A stretch of 64,000 bases of DNA from Pullulanibacillus camelliae (GTDB lineage: Bacteria > Bacillota > Bacilli > Bacillales > Sporolactobacillaceae), in assembly GCF_014642655.1 (NCBI RefSeq), contig NZ_BMIR01000001.1, positions 235,518 to 299,517 on the forward strand, given 5' to 3'. Below the pieces are notes generated by a model, which saw nothing but the letters and a program-made list of their open reading frames with translations, was not told where the DNA came from and ran no database searches. Position 1 is the first letter of the stretch. Each line of letters begins with the position of its first letter. Shown piece by piece: positions 54,885-64,000 of this stretch. Position numbers and translations under genes: made by a program.

Positions 54885-56138
54885 TTAGACTAACTCTCTT
54901 TTAGAGATTCGCTCTAGAAGTTTAACAGTCGGTTCAAGAACTTGTTCATCGATATCAAATTTTTGATGATGGTGGGGGGCAGGAATTGTTGTTCCTATTA
55001 TCATATAGGTCCCCTTGCCCCCTAACTCTTGTACGCGTTTAATGAGCAAACTAGCATCTTCACTGCCTCCACCCTTGTGATAGTCCTGCACTGAAGTGAA
55101 ATCGTCTATTTGTGCCGCTTCCTCCTTAATGAGCGTTATTAACTCTTGATCGCATGTAATAGGAATAGCTTGACCAATGACCTCCAAATTGTACTGAAGC
55201 TCATGCATTTCAGCGCTGTGTTTAACAATTGATTTTATCTTGTTCTCAAGTTCTGCATTGACCATTGCAGACGTTGATCGCGTCTCTGCCACCATTTTAG
55301 CGTAATGGGGAATAATATTTACCGCACTTCCTCCTTCTAATCTTCCCACATTGATACGCGTTTGTTCTGTACTATGTCGAGGAAGACTATGAATATTTAA
55401 TAACGCCGTTGCGGCACCAATTAAAGCATTTTTCCCTTTTTCCGGAGATGCCCCCGAGTGAGAAGGCACACCAAAAAACTCGATCATCATTTTTGTCGTC
55501 GCTAACCAATCCTTTGAACCACCACTGATTTCCCCTAGCGGCACATCCAATCCTAAGTGAAGACAATATATTTTATCAACATCATCTACGACACCTTTTT
55601 TTACAACAGAATGTGCACCTCTTCCACCTTCCTCTGCCGGTTGAAAGATCAATTTAAGCTTTCCGGAAAAGCTGCCTTCTGCCATCTTTTCGGCAAGGCT
55701 TAATCCAATAGCTGTGTGCGCATCATGTGCGCAGGCATGCATTGTTTGCTCGTATTTCGAACGAAATCCCTGTTTCTGAGGAAAATGATCATTTTCAGTG
55801 CTTTCATGAACAGGAAGAGCATCCATATCAAAGCGAAAAGCGATTGTTGGCCCAGGGGCATGACCTTCTAAAATGCCAATAACAGCTGTAAGCCCTCCCT
55901 GCATTTTACTGATAATTTCTGGATTGGCTCCATCATCAATGGCCCTCTTATAAGCTTGATCCAATTCCTTCTGTGAAGGAACACCATTTCGAGACGCCTC
56001 ATCCAGAGCATCTGCACCGAATAGAACATCATATCCTAATGATTGTAAACCCTCAACCACCCTGCTGGCTGTACGAAATTCAGTAAATCCCACCTCAGGA
56101 TGCTGATGTAAATCACGACGTGTACGAATGACATCCAT
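54885..56138 (-). CDS. abgA: M20 amidohydrolase, AbgA (aminobenzoyl-glutamate hydrolase) type
   Basis: This 417-residue metallopeptidase resembles E. coli AbgA, a subunit of p-aminobenzoyl-glutamate hydrolase. Matching features are RRDLHQHPEVGFTEFRTAS, the insert with NGVPSQKELDQAYKRA, FRFDMDALPV, MHACAHDAHTAIGL, KLIFQPAEEGGRGA and GGGSEDASLL. The ATG at 56138 follows AGGAGG. No AbgB partner is encoded nearby, so it either acts alone or has another substrate such as an N-acyl-glutamate or peptide. It is co-transcribed with a YfcC-type carrier and a CapA-like gene. Confidence 0.85.
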   Translation of the reverse strand: MDVIRTRRDLHQHPEVGFTEFRTASRVVEGLQSLGYDVLFGADALDEASRNGVPSQKELDQAYKRAIDDGANPEIISKMQGGLTAVIGILEGHAPGPTIAFRFDMDALPVHESTENDHFPQKQGFRSKYEQTMHACAHDAHTAIGLSLAEKMAEGSFSGKLKLIFQPAEEGGRGAHSVVKKGVVDDVDKIYCLHLGLDVPLGEISGGSKDWLATTKMMIEFFGVPSHSGASPEKGKNALIGAATALLNIHSLPRHSTEQTRINVGRLEGGSAVNIIPHYAKMVAETRSTSAMVNAELENKIKSIVKHSAEMHELQYNLEVIGQAIPITCDQELITLIKEEAAQIDDFTSVQDYHKGGGSEDASLLIKRVQELGGKGTYMIIGTTIPAPHHHQKFDIDEQVLEPTVKLLERISKRELV

Positions 56139-56211
56139 GGTTATTTAGCCTCCTTTGTTTGCTTTGCTATAACACTTCATTTCTTTAATTCTAACGCTGT
56201 AAATAACCTTT

Positions 56212-57642
56212 TTAGAACGGGCCCCAATTGATCATGACACCTATGGCTATAGCTATAGAACCCAAGACTAACCAGATCAACATAATTCTCCAAATAAATT
56301 TCAACCATGCTGAGAAAGGAACCCCACCAATGGCTAAGCTTGCCATTAAAATCCCTGACGTAGGAAACAAACTATTGGTGAAGCCATCTCCCAATTGAAA
56401 GGCTTGAACGGCAACTTGACGATTAATATTGAGAAGATCAGCTAATGGCGTCCAAATCGGCATCGTAACAACTGCCTGCCCTGAGCCTGAGGGAACAAAA
56501 AAGTTAAAAATCGCATTGGCCCAAAGCATGCCAATGGCGCCTGCCATTGGAGAGAGGGGTTCAAGTGTTGTAGATAAGGCATGAATAATCGTATCTATTA
56601 TCTTGCCATCTTCTAATATGAATACGACTGCACGAGCAGCACCAACTATCAATGCACTATATAAGAGGTTTTGTGCCCCTTGCATAAAGTTGCTCACAAT
56701 TTCATTGGAGTTCATTTTCGCGAGTAACCCAGCTCCAATGGCTATGACCAAGAATATGGCTGTCATTTCTTCCATTCCGAAACCAAATTTTAATGAGCCA
56801 TAGACATAGAAGGCGATGCCCAAAACAAAAAGAAGGAGGATCAAGCCATATCTGAGAGTGAACGTATGACTAATGTCGCCATCATCCATTTGCTCCTCGT
56901 TCCCTGCAAATCTCCTTTGCCCCATATAACTTTTTGAGGGGTCTTTCAGAATTTTATTGCAATACCATATAATATATAGAATTGTAGCCATAGCAAATAC
57001 AACATATAAAACCACTCTATAAGTTAATCCTGAGAACATAGGAAGCTCAGCAATCTGTTGAGCAACGCCTAACGTCTTTGGGTTTAGAAATGCTGTATTG
57101 AATCCTGACATACTTGTTAGAAAAACGATAGCAACCCCTGCAATCGCATCGAGCTTTAATGACTTTGCTATTAAAAGGCCAATGGGAATAAAAGCAATTG
57201 TCGCATTCGCAGAAAAACCAGTAGTACATAATAGAGAAAACAAAATGCCCAATATGGCTATCAATAAAAATTTCCTCTTTTGCATTTTGTTTATTAAAGT
57301 CATAATGCCCGAGTGAATTGCTCCTGAAGCATCCATTATTTTAAATGCGCCACCAATAAACAATATTAAAAAGATAATATTGGCAGTATCAATCATCCCT
57401 CTTGAAAATGATAGAAAAATAGCCGTAATGCCTACTGGGCTTTGCTGGATGGCATGATAACTCTTAGGATCAACAATGGTTATATCTCCGTGCTGAACTC
57501 TCTTAAATTCGCCTGCTGGAATGAAATAAGTTGCGACCGCACACAGCACCACGAGGATAAATAAAATAACGTAGGCATCGGGCATCTTAAATAAGGACTT
57601 TCGCCAATTTGTTTTCTTAACCTCATTTAACCCAGGCTCCAT
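56212..57642 (-). CDS. YfcC-family (DcuC-like) membrane carrier
   Basis: This 476-residue protein has about twelve helices and matches the YfcC/C4-dicarboxylate anaerobic carrier family (PF03606). Marks are PDAYVILFILVVLCAVATYFIPAGEF, LLCTTGFSANATIAFIPI, NAIFNFFVPSGSGQAVVTMP and GDGFTNSLFPTSG. The ATG at 57642 is chosen because GGGAGG lies six bases upstream. The ATG at 57648 touches the ribosome site. It probably imports the substrate of the downstream AbgA-type hydrolase, such as an acyl amino acid or dipeptide. Confidence 0.87.
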   Translation of the reverse strand: MEPGLNEVKKTNWRKSLFKMPDAYVILFILVVLCAVATYFIPAGEFKRVQHGDITIVDPKSYHAIQQSPVGITAIFLSFSRGMIDTANIIFLILFIGGAFKIMDASGAIHSGIMTLINKMQKRKFLLIAILGILFSLLCTTGFSANATIAFIPIGLLIAKSLKLDAIAGVAIVFLTSMSGFNTAFLNPKTLGVAQQIAELPMFSGLTYRVVLYVVFAMATILYIIWYCNKILKDPSKSYMGQRRFAGNEEQMDDGDISHTFTLRYGLILLLFVLGIAFYVYGSLKFGFGMEEMTAIFLVIAIGAGLLAKMNSNEIVSNFMQGAQNLLYSALIVGAARAVVFILEDGKIIDTIIHALSTTLEPLSPMAGAIGMLWANAIFNFFVPSGSGQAVVTMPIWTPLADLLNINRQVAVQAFQLGDGFTNSLFPTSGILMASLAIGGVPFSAWLKFIWRIMLIWLVLGSIAIAIGVMINWGPF

Positions 57643-57783
57643 ATACATCCTCCCACTTATTAAATTCTGCTTATAATTCGCTTACAAACGTGCGATACAG
57701 AGATAAACACAATGGTTCTTGCACAGTGGCCTGCCTGGTACGTCATTTTTTGTTATTTGAGTTATTAAATATAGGAAGGTATT

Positions 57784-58437
57784 TCATGAAGTAAAAGTCG
57801 TTTCCACTCTTATTTTTTGAAGATAATTATAGATGGTATATTTTGAGACACCTAGAACTGACGCTAAATACTCCGTTGATCCTTTAATTAGAAATGCACC
57901 CTTAGTATCCAATATCCGTACACATTCAATTTTTTCATCCATATCTAAAAGAGTCGGAGCTTTATTAAAGGTCTGCAAAACTTGCTTCACCATTGTTTCG
58001 ATGACGTCCTGTACAGATGAAAAGAAATTTTCCGCGTTATGGTCTTCTTTATCAAGCGTTACAAAGTCATTGATTTCTGCACCAATTTGAATCATTAAAC
58101 TGATATCAATATTGATACATAAAGCACCGATGATTTGTTTTTCTCGATTTCGCAAAAACACTGTTGAAGACTTCATCACATGGCCTTTTTCTGATACTGT
58201 TTTATAATTAGGGATATCAGCAATCTTCTCAGGTGACTTTTTTAATTCCTGTAAAACTAAATCCGTTATAGGGCCTCCAACACTTCTGCCCGTGATCGTT
58301 CCCGCAACATAAATGAGTGATTGTTCTAGATTTGTAAAATCATGAACAGCCACCTCACATCGCGGTCCCAGCATGGTTACTAACATATCCGCTGTGCGAA
58401 TAGCATGATCAAAAATTAAGTTATTTTCATTCTTCAT
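57784..58437 (-). CDS. YheO/DauR-type transcriptional regulator (PAS-like plus HTH_22)
   Basis: This 217-residue regulator has an N-terminal YheO PAS-like domain (about residues 10-120, with GRSVGGPITDLVL and ALCINIDIS) and a C-terminal helix-turn-helix (about 160-215, with LASVLGVSKYTIYNYLQKIR). The family includes DauR, which controls D-arginine use in Pseudomonas. The ATG at 58437 has only a weak ribosome site. It leads the carrier-AbgA-CapA operon and is probably its regulator. Confidence 0.87.
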   Translation of the reverse strand: MKNENNLIFDHAIRTADMLVTMLGPRCEVAVHDFTNLEQSLIYVAGTITGRSVGGPITDLVLQELKKSPEKIADIPNYKTVSEKGHVMKSSTVFLRNREKQIIGALCINIDISLMIQIGAEINDFVTLDKEDHNAENFFSSVQDVIETMVKQVLQTFNKAPTLLDMDEKIECVRILDTKGAFLIKGSTEYLASVLGVSKYTIYNYLQKIRVETTFTS

Positions 58438-59191
58438 TTTCTTTCATCCAATCACTTTCTTGCACACGTCTCGCAGCTATAAGCATTCCGCACGAACAGA
58501 GTTGCAGTAGGTCCTCCTTGCCGAACTTCTTATTACACTCCGGATACTGGGGCTGTGAAATAAACCTATAAGTCACCCAATCCACTCCTTATTGACACAA
58601 AAAATTTTTAATTATTAAAATTTTATTTGATTACAACAAATTATAAAGCCTATTTTGTATAATTCAACCTTTTTGTTATAAAATGTAACAATTTTATATT
58701 TATTCTAGGGGTCCAAACCATAGCTCTGTACAATATTTTTCAAAATTCACGAGGAATCACCTTTATAGAAGAAATTCACATTCCTTGACACCCTCTTCAG
58801 GATATTAAGGGTGCCTTATAGATATTTATTTCATTAAAACAAATATATAAGCTATTTTTTAAAACACCTAAAATGCCTTCAATGCTGTTCCCACTCTCCC
58901 CAGCTTAACATACCATCAAAAATACTCCTTTTAAAATAAATGGTGATGGCTAGCTCAGGAATGATTGGTGAAGTGACTACAATGAACAGAGGTTCAATAT
59001 CCTCAACTTTTTGACAGGCCGTAAAGCTATATTAACGAGTTTTGCGAAGATACGCTATTGGAAAAACAAACAGGGAAATAACCAATCCATTACAACAAGG
59101 ACAAATGCCCCTTTTGTAATGATCCAATTTTTCAATCATTTATCACATGACTCGGATGGCAAACCTCAAAAACTATAAAGGTTAGTATTGA
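58438..59191. other. 754-bp AT-rich gap; promoter region of the DauR-type operon
   Basis: No gene is supported. An inverted repeat TTGTTA/TAACAA at 58673-58691 is a possible operator, and a hairpin ACACCCT/AGGGTGC lies near 58788-58815. The part from 58820 to 59190 shows nothing I can name. Confidence 0.35.
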
Positions 59192-60124
59192 TTATTTATT
59201 CTTTAAAATATCCCTTTTAAGATTCTGACTACTGCTCTTTTTGAAGATGTTAACCTCCCCAACCATGATCGAGAAAAGAATCAAGATAATCCCAAACCAT
59301 TGCCAGCCTGTGACGTGTTCAGAGAGTCCTAGATTTGAGACAATAACAGCTACAGGTAATTCTATTGCGCCTAAAATAGTAGCCAAACTTGGGGACAAAT
59401 TCGGTGCTGAGATAGCGAAAAGAAAAGGAGGCAAAATTAAAGCGGTGAATCCGAGTGCTGCTGCATACAACCACAAATCGCTCCCCAATGCGTCTTTTAT
59501 AGTAAAAATGGGAGGAAAGATGACAAAAATAACAATCCCAGCTCCCGTAGCTATAATCGGTGTACGGACTGTGGCTGGAATATCCACCGAAACACGTCCA
59601 CTTGTAAAGATAAAAGCCGAGTATGAAAAAGCAGCGCCCAATCCCAAAAGAAAACCGATCATAGGAAAATCAAGAGCCTTCCCACTAACCAGTCCGGCGG
59701 CAAAATACACGCCAATGAGGGTTAGAATCACAGACAATATAGTCTTCAAGCTCGGTTTCCGTCGGTCAAAAATCCATTCATAAATCATACCGACCCATAC
59801 GAACTGAAACAACATCACGATGGCCAACGAGGCCGGCAAGTATGCCATTGCCCCATAGTAGAGCACGCTAGTCAGGCCTGTGAATCCCCCAACTGCCATG
59901 ATATTCAAGACACTTTTAGCTGTCAGCTTCCGGACTGCCCATCGGTGACGGTACATAGCAAAAATGCCAACGATCCAGAGCACAATCAGAGCAATTATGA
60001 TTTGCATATCAATGATTTCGGATAAAGTCCAGCCCCCAGCATAACTCAGCTTGACAAAAAACGGATTGAAACCAAAGCTTCCGGCCCCGATCAGAAAAAT
60101 AAGCATTGCATAATGACGTTCCAC
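59192..60124 (-). CDS. DMT superfamily (EamA) transporter
   Basis: This 310-residue protein has ten predicted helices in two EamA repeats (residues 5-140 and about 150-290). Such proteins export or import small metabolites such as amino acids. Segments include FVKLSYAGGWTLSEI in the first repeat and ILGAIELPVAVIVSNLGLSEHVTGWQWFGI in the second. The GTG start at 60124 follows AAAGGAG. It stands between the LicR-type gene and the DauR-type operon in the same orientation, with 94 bp and no clear terminator upstream. Its substrate is unknown. Confidence 0.87.
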   Translation of the reverse strand: MERHYAMLIFLIGAGSFGFNPFFVKLSYAGGWTLSEIIDMQIIIALIVLWIVGIFAMYRHRWAVRKLTAKSVLNIMAVGGFTGLTSVLYYGAMAYLPASLAIVMLFQFVWVGMIYEWIFDRRKPSLKTILSVILTLIGVYFAAGLVSGKALDFPMIGFLLGLGAAFSYSAFIFTSGRVSVDIPATVRTPIIATGAGIVIFVIFPPIFTIKDALGSDLWLYAAALGFTALILPPFLFAISAPNLSPSLATILGAIELPVAVIVSNLGLSEHVTGWQWFGIILILFSIMVGEVNIFKKSSSQNLKRDILKNK

Positions 60125-60218
60125 TTGTCTTCTCCTTTATTTTTACAAGATTGCTATTAAAAACATCTCCGTGTTTCTACTGAACGAAATGAACGTTGAA
60201 AGAAATAAAATCTCCTGG

Positions 60219-61007
60219 TTATTCTTGAAAATAATTATCCTTCGCCATCAATTCGATCAAACGTTGAATAAATTCATATCTAGAAGCTGATGCGACAAGG
60301 TAGTTAATATTATAAGGTTCCGCTGTTAATTCAATAATACGAGGGAATATCATATTAAACATTTGTGAGTCTTCCTTATTAACAGATATTCCGATAATTA
60401 ATTTCACTTTAACACTATCCCAACGAATGGGGGTGATAGGTTTTATAATCATTAAGCCTGTCTTTTTTGATTCAAACTTCATTGTGTGGGGAACAGCTAT
60501 ACCACTTGGAAACGCAGTAGAAGAGACCTTTTCGCGTTCGTTCATTTTTATCAAATAATCATCATCCACATAACCATATTGTTGAAAGACGTCAGCTATG
60601 GTCTTTATAATTTGTTCTTTTGGAATACCATCTCTAATTTTTAGAAAAAACTCATCTCTAATTAATTCTGGCACTTTTTGTTTGAGAAAACGCAAATACT
60701 TGCTATGTTTGATTTTTTCAACTGCACGTTTGATTAGGACAGCGTCATGTTTAGTCATAAATTCGTGTATACTTACAATTTCAGTATTCGACGTTGCAAA
60801 TTCATTTTCTAAACATTCAGCGTTTTGCGTTGTAATGACTAATTCAGGAGGTATGAGCAAATTCCAATCACTAATAACATCTTCATATATTCCTTCAACC
60901 TCCAAATCATCATCAAAATATTTTTGAATATACCGCTCAATTTGATTGTGTTGGTGAAGATAGGCCGGTGTGATAATAACTGTTCTAATTTTATGATTTT
61001 TTTTCAT
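60219..61007 (-). CDS. C-terminal half of a split LicR/BglG-type regulator (EIIB-like plus EIIA domains)
   Basis: This 262-residue reading frame holds a degenerate EIIB-like domain (about residues 5-95) and a fructose-type EIIA domain (about 115-260, with GIAVPHTM). It continues the domain order of the upstream half at 60991-62154. The two frames overlap by 17 bp at a run of eight A. The ATG at 61007 has no ribosome site, so separate translation is unlikely. Removing one A fuses the halves to about 645 residues, the normal size of PRD regulators such as LicR or MtlR. The EIIB active Cys is missing. Confidence 0.8.
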   Translation of the reverse strand: MKKNHKIRTVIITPAYLHQHNQIERYIQKYFDDDLEVEGIYEDVISDWNLLIPPELVITTQNAECLENEFATSNTEIVSIHEFMTKHDAVLIKRAVEKIKHSKYLRFLKQKVPELIRDEFFLKIRDGIPKEQIIKTIADVFQQYGYVDDDYLIKMNEREKVSSTAFPSGIAVPHTMKFESKKTGLMIIKPITPIRWDSVKVKLIIGISVNKEDSQMFNMIFPRIIELTAEPYNINYLVASASRYEFIQRLIELMAKDNYFQE

Positions 61008-62154
61008 GCTGACGATTTAAAAACGTCCCTATGTGCAGAGCAATAAAAGCAATTTCATCATCATTCATTTCAACATTCAAATCGCTTGATAATACGGAAG
61101 CGAAATAGACTGCAATATCAAAAATAATCGGGTATTTAATCCGGATATTCAACACACTCAGATTTCTTGTGTATTTATTTTGCCTTAAACGATGATAAAG
61201 GTTTTGCACATGAACAAACAGACGTACTTTGAAATCATCATCACCAAAATCAAGCATATAGACTTCTTCTATTGCTTGTATGGCATGTTCAAAAGCTTGA
61301 GTCACTTTATTGTTAGCATAATATTCCATTGAAATGTCATCATTCTTTATTTGACCATTAAATAAAAGTGCCAATTCGTCAATATCCGATTGAGAAAACT
61401 GGGCATGATAGATTTCACTAAGTTGATTTAGGATATCGTTAACAATTTTGAAACTGATTGTATTGCGGTTATTGATTTGAAATGAACTTTGTCCCAATTG
61501 TTCGTGATCAGTAACTCTTTCAATAGCAATCGCTAAATGTAGAATAAAGTTTTTGAAAAAGTACGTGTTTGGGTGCACATGATACTTTTCAAAACTTTTT
61601 TTACAAATCTTCATCAATTCTTGAAGGGAGACGCCTTTTAAAAGTTTTTGGACTTCTTCTTCAAAGGATACCTTTGTTTGTTTCGAGAAGCCAATGAGAT
61701 CTATCATCAACTTTCTGAGAGTCTTCTCATCCCCAATAAGAACATAGCGATTATTTTGCTGAACGATTTGCAAACCATATTTGGTGACTAAATGATTGAG
61801 GTATGCTATATCAGCACGTACAGTAGCGTCTGAAATGTAAAGTGTATCTGCTAAATCGAACAAATCTAAGCCCCGGTCAGAACTCTTAATAAGTCTTCTC
61901 AGAATATAAAAACGACGGTTATCAATATGATTGGTATTTTCCAAGCGTTTCACAACTTTTGTAGTTTTATCGCGTAATCTATATCCCGCTCTGCTAGACT
62001 CAATCACATTTGGCTGTTCATTATTTATCACTTTAATATAATGACGAATGGTTCTGTCCGTTACGCCTAATAATTCAGCCAATGTCTTGGCCGATATAAA
62101 GCCTTCTGTTGAATGTCTTTTTAGGTATTCAAGTAACATATCGGTTTTGTTCAT
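60991..62154 (-). CDS. N-terminal half of a split LicR/BglG-type regulator (HTH and PRD domains)
   Basis: This 387-residue frame has an N-terminal helix-turn-helix (residues 5-60, with ISAKTLAELLGVTDRTIRHYIKVI), a second HTH region (about 85-145, with YISDATVRADIAYLNHL) and two PTS regulation domains (about 175-280 and 290-380). Such proteins activate PTS operons and are controlled by phosphorylation of PRD histidines. The ATG at 62154 follows AAGGA. The frame stops just after the A8 run. It lies downstream of the GH1 gene and probably regulates the cellobiose-type PTS operon. Confidence 0.85.
   Translation of the reverse strand: MNKTDMLLEYLKRHSTEGFISAKTLAELLGVTDRTIRHYIKVINNEQPNVIESSRAGYRLRDKTTKVVKRLENTNHIDNRRFYILRRLIKSSDRGLDLFDLADTLYISDATVRADIAYLNHLVTKYGLQIVQQNNRYVLIGDEKTLRKLMIDLIGFSKQTKVSFEEEVQKLLKGVSLQELMKICKKSFEKYHVHPNTYFFKNFILHLAIAIERVTDHEQLGQSSFQINNRNTISFKIVNDILNQLSEIYHAQFSQSDIDELALLFNGQIKNDDISMEYYANNKVTQAFEHAIQAIEEVYMLDFGDDDFKVRLFVHVQNLYHRLRQNKYTRNLSVLNIRIKYPIIFDIAVYFASVLSSDLNVEMNDDEIAFIALHIGTFLNRQHEKKS
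60997..61004 (-). other. A8 run, candidate frameshift or slippage site
   Basis: Eight A on the minus strand fall where the two halves of the LicR-type regulator meet. Reading seven A would join the frames. Transcriptional slippage, a phase-variable run, a true mutation or a sequencing error are all possible. Confidence 0.75.
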
Positions 62155-62173
62155 CGAATCAATCCTTATACAT

Positions 62174-62202
62174 GAAAAAGGGAGTGCATCGCCCCCCTTT
62201 TT
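62174..62202 (-). terminator. Intrinsic terminator between the GH1 and regulator genes
   Basis: AAAAAGGG and CCCTTTTT flank a loop of about twelve bases. On the minus strand it starts eight bases after the GH1 stop and is followed by T. It may reduce regulator expression relative to the enzyme. Confidence 0.7.
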
Positions 62203-62209
62203 CTATCTG

Positions 62210-64000
<1,791 letters not shown>

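Noticed and set aside
59241-59783. 180-codon plus-strand frame
   Set aside because: It lies wholly antisense to the DMT transporter gene, has no ribosome site and has the composition of a mirror frame.

Overview
The window looks like chromosomal DNA of a low-GC Gram-positive bacterium of the order Bacillales (Bacillaceae or Sporolactobacillaceae type). The reasons are strong GGAGG ribosome sites with many TTG and GTG starts, CcpA-type cre boxes, LCP, WxL and CapA families, PTS/PRD regulators, and interspersed repeats with the core common in Bacillaceae genomes. There are no rRNA, tRNA, CRISPR or recognisable intact insertion sequences. Nearly all of it is accessory nutrient uptake and catabolism, packed in short operons, each with its own regulator.

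Layout. 1-2366 (minus): a sulfatase and a family 1 sugar-binding lipoprotein behind a cre box. 2645-5073 (plus): a small XRE regulator, then a WxL surface protein and its WxL-interacting partner behind a cyclic di-GMP-I riboswitch. 5665-14848 (minus): peptide operon 1, with an IclR regulator, DppD/F ATPases, M19 dipeptidase, peptide-binding protein, DppB/C permeases and an alpha/beta hydrolase like proline iminopeptidase. 15296-18470 (plus): xylFGH-type sugar transporter with a single-domain ATPase. 18699-28473 (minus): peptide operon 2, with a ROK regulator, L-asparaginase, binding protein, DppB/C/D/F, M17 aminopeptidase and CutC. 29126-31477: a YeiH-type exporter coupled to a broken small gene, divergent from a LysR regulator. 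31808-35019: a sugar ABC importer without an ATPase. 35319-38353: LCP protein, VOC protein and methionine aminopeptidase.

38567-47833 (minus): a PucR regulator followed by M20 carbamoylase, PyrK, PyrD, cyclic amidohydrolase and a CapA-like protein, with an MFS carrier nearby. The set reads as a catabolic orotate (or related cyclic ureide) pathway: import, reduction, ring opening, decarbamoylation. 48260-53131 (plus): a fructose-type PTS (EIIA, EIIBC) with two sugar or polyol dehydrogenases and a DeoR regulator. 53560-58437 (minus): a YheO/DauR-type regulator, YfcC-type carrier, AbgA-like amidohydrolase and a second CapA paralogue. 59192-64000 (minus): a DMT exporter, then a PTS EIIC, a GH1 6-phospho-beta-glucosidase with a changed acid/base residue, and a LicR-type regulator split in two at a run of eight A.

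Two related families of 280-400 bp repeats occur as two copies each (8634 and 28818; 37087 and 46217). The most notable points are the c-di-GMP riboswitch on a WxL operon, the two close CapA paralogues each closing an amidohydrolase operon, the orotate-type module, the Glu-to-Gln change in the GH1 enzyme, and the A8 split of the LicR-type regulator. All calls come from reading the sequence. No database search was possible.
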